Assembly (NCBI GenBank): GCA_013398955.1
Contig: VWPU01004598.1
Location: forward strand, 83,186 to 147,185
DNA length: 64,000 bases
Direction of reading: 5' to 3'
From: Callaeas wilsoni
Taxonomy: Eukaryota > Chordata > Aves > Passeriformes > Callaeidae
Position 1 is the stretch's first letter. Every line of letters begins with the position of its first letter. The notes beneath the pieces are model-generated. The model saw only the letters and a program-made list of their open reading frames with translations, did no database searches and was not told the origin of the DNA. The position numbers and the translations under genes were made by a program. Of the stretch, positions 63,738 through 64,000 are shown piece by piece.

Positions 63738-64000
63738 TTAACTCCTGCTGCCTTTCGCCGCAAAGCTTTCACACCGCGCTACTAAGCACAGGTAATTAAA
63801 AGACATGGAAGAGGCCGCGACCCTCATGCCCTGGGGGAGGCTGCCGCATCCCCAGGAGCCTCCTACGCATGCAGCGCTCCTCAAACCTAAAATCCCCGAG
63901 GGCTCGAGCCGCGCTCTCGAGTGGGACAAGTGACACGGCCGCAGGGCGCGCCCCCCGCCGCTCCCGCGCAGGCCGTGCCCCCCGGCGGGGCGCGGCGGCC
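63738..64000 (-). promoter_or_regulatory. L3MBTL3: CpG-rich promoter / first non-coding exon region of L3MBTL3
   Basis: The last 260 bases are strongly GC- and CpG-rich, unlike the AT-rich DNA to their left, and the density rises to the window edge. This is what a CpG-island promoter with a 5' non-coding exon looks like, and it sits upstream of the minus-strand start-codon exon. The transcription start and the first donor cannot be fixed: there is no clear TATA box, and the island runs out of the window. A bidirectional promoter is possible. Confidence 0.7.

Larger units (their letters stand above)
1..64000 (-). other. L3MBTL3: L3MBTL3 gene locus (partial; SAM-domain end lies outside the window)
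   Basis: Seventeen minus-strand coding exons splice into one frame of about 660 residues that matches vertebrate L3MBTL3 in order: N-terminal region (1-71), FCS zinc finger (about 73-125), basic linker (126-199), MBT1 (about 200-310), MBT2 (312-417), MBT3 (419-521), C2HC zinc finger (535-560), variable linker (605-660). L3MBTL3 is a nuclear chromatin reader that binds lower-methylated lysines and represses transcription; that is family knowledge. The methyl-lysine cage residues known from L3MBTL1 MBT2 are all present in MBT2 here (D358, N361, F382, W385, Y389) and in MBT3 (D462, N465, F486, W489, Y493). MBT1 has H254 and Y278 at two of these places, so it is probably not a classical reader. 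The family's C-terminal SAM domain is not found and should lie left of position 1. L3MBTL1 and L3MBTL4 are less likely, because the N-terminus and FCS finger match L3MBTL3. Confidence 0.95.

Overview
This window is vertebrate genomic DNA, most likely from a bird. It has one large multi-exon gene with GT-AG introns, AT-rich introns, few microsatellites, truncated CR1 LINE copies, an ERV-type solo LTR and two old MIR-like SINE fragments. There is no sign of bacterial, plasmid, phage or CRISPR content.

The gene is L3MBTL3 (lethal(3)malignant brain tumour-like 3, a methyl-lysine reader), on the minus strand and filling almost the whole window. It reads from a CpG-rich promoter/first-exon region at the right edge (about 63.74-64.00 kb) towards the left edge. 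The start codon lies at 56918-56916. Seventeen coding exons join in one open frame, with matching phases and GT/AG at every junction, to give about 660 residues: a short N-terminal region, an FCS zinc finger (exon 4), a basic linker (exons 5-6), three MBT repeats (exons 7-15), a C2HC zinc finger (exons 16-17) and a variable linker (exon 18). A phase-compatible 27-nt microexon may follow at 919-945. The C-terminal SAM domain expected for the family is not seen and should lie to the left of the window. Exons are numbered on the assumption of one non-coding first exon.

Layout from right to left: CpG island (63.74-64.0 kb); long first intron (57-63.7 kb); start-codon exon (56.8-56.9 kb); a 12.7 kb intron with a CR1, a MIR, two good CTCF-like motifs, a 32-bp perfect tandem duplication and a GC-rich block with the longest open frame of the window; zinc-finger and linker exons (39.1-44.1 kb); MBT exons (13.8-37.0 kb), interrupted by a 9.2 kb intron carrying a solo LTR; zinc-finger exons (10.5 kb and 2.7 kb) separated by 7.7 kb; and the last exons in the window near 1 kb.

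No second protein-coding gene is supported. I found no obviously new biological system. The points most worth checking are the diverged C-terminal linker with its possible microexon, the apparent absence of the mammalian 25-residue alternative exon, homopolymer tracts forming two 3' splice sites, same-orientation CTCF-like motifs, and the GC-rich intronic block.
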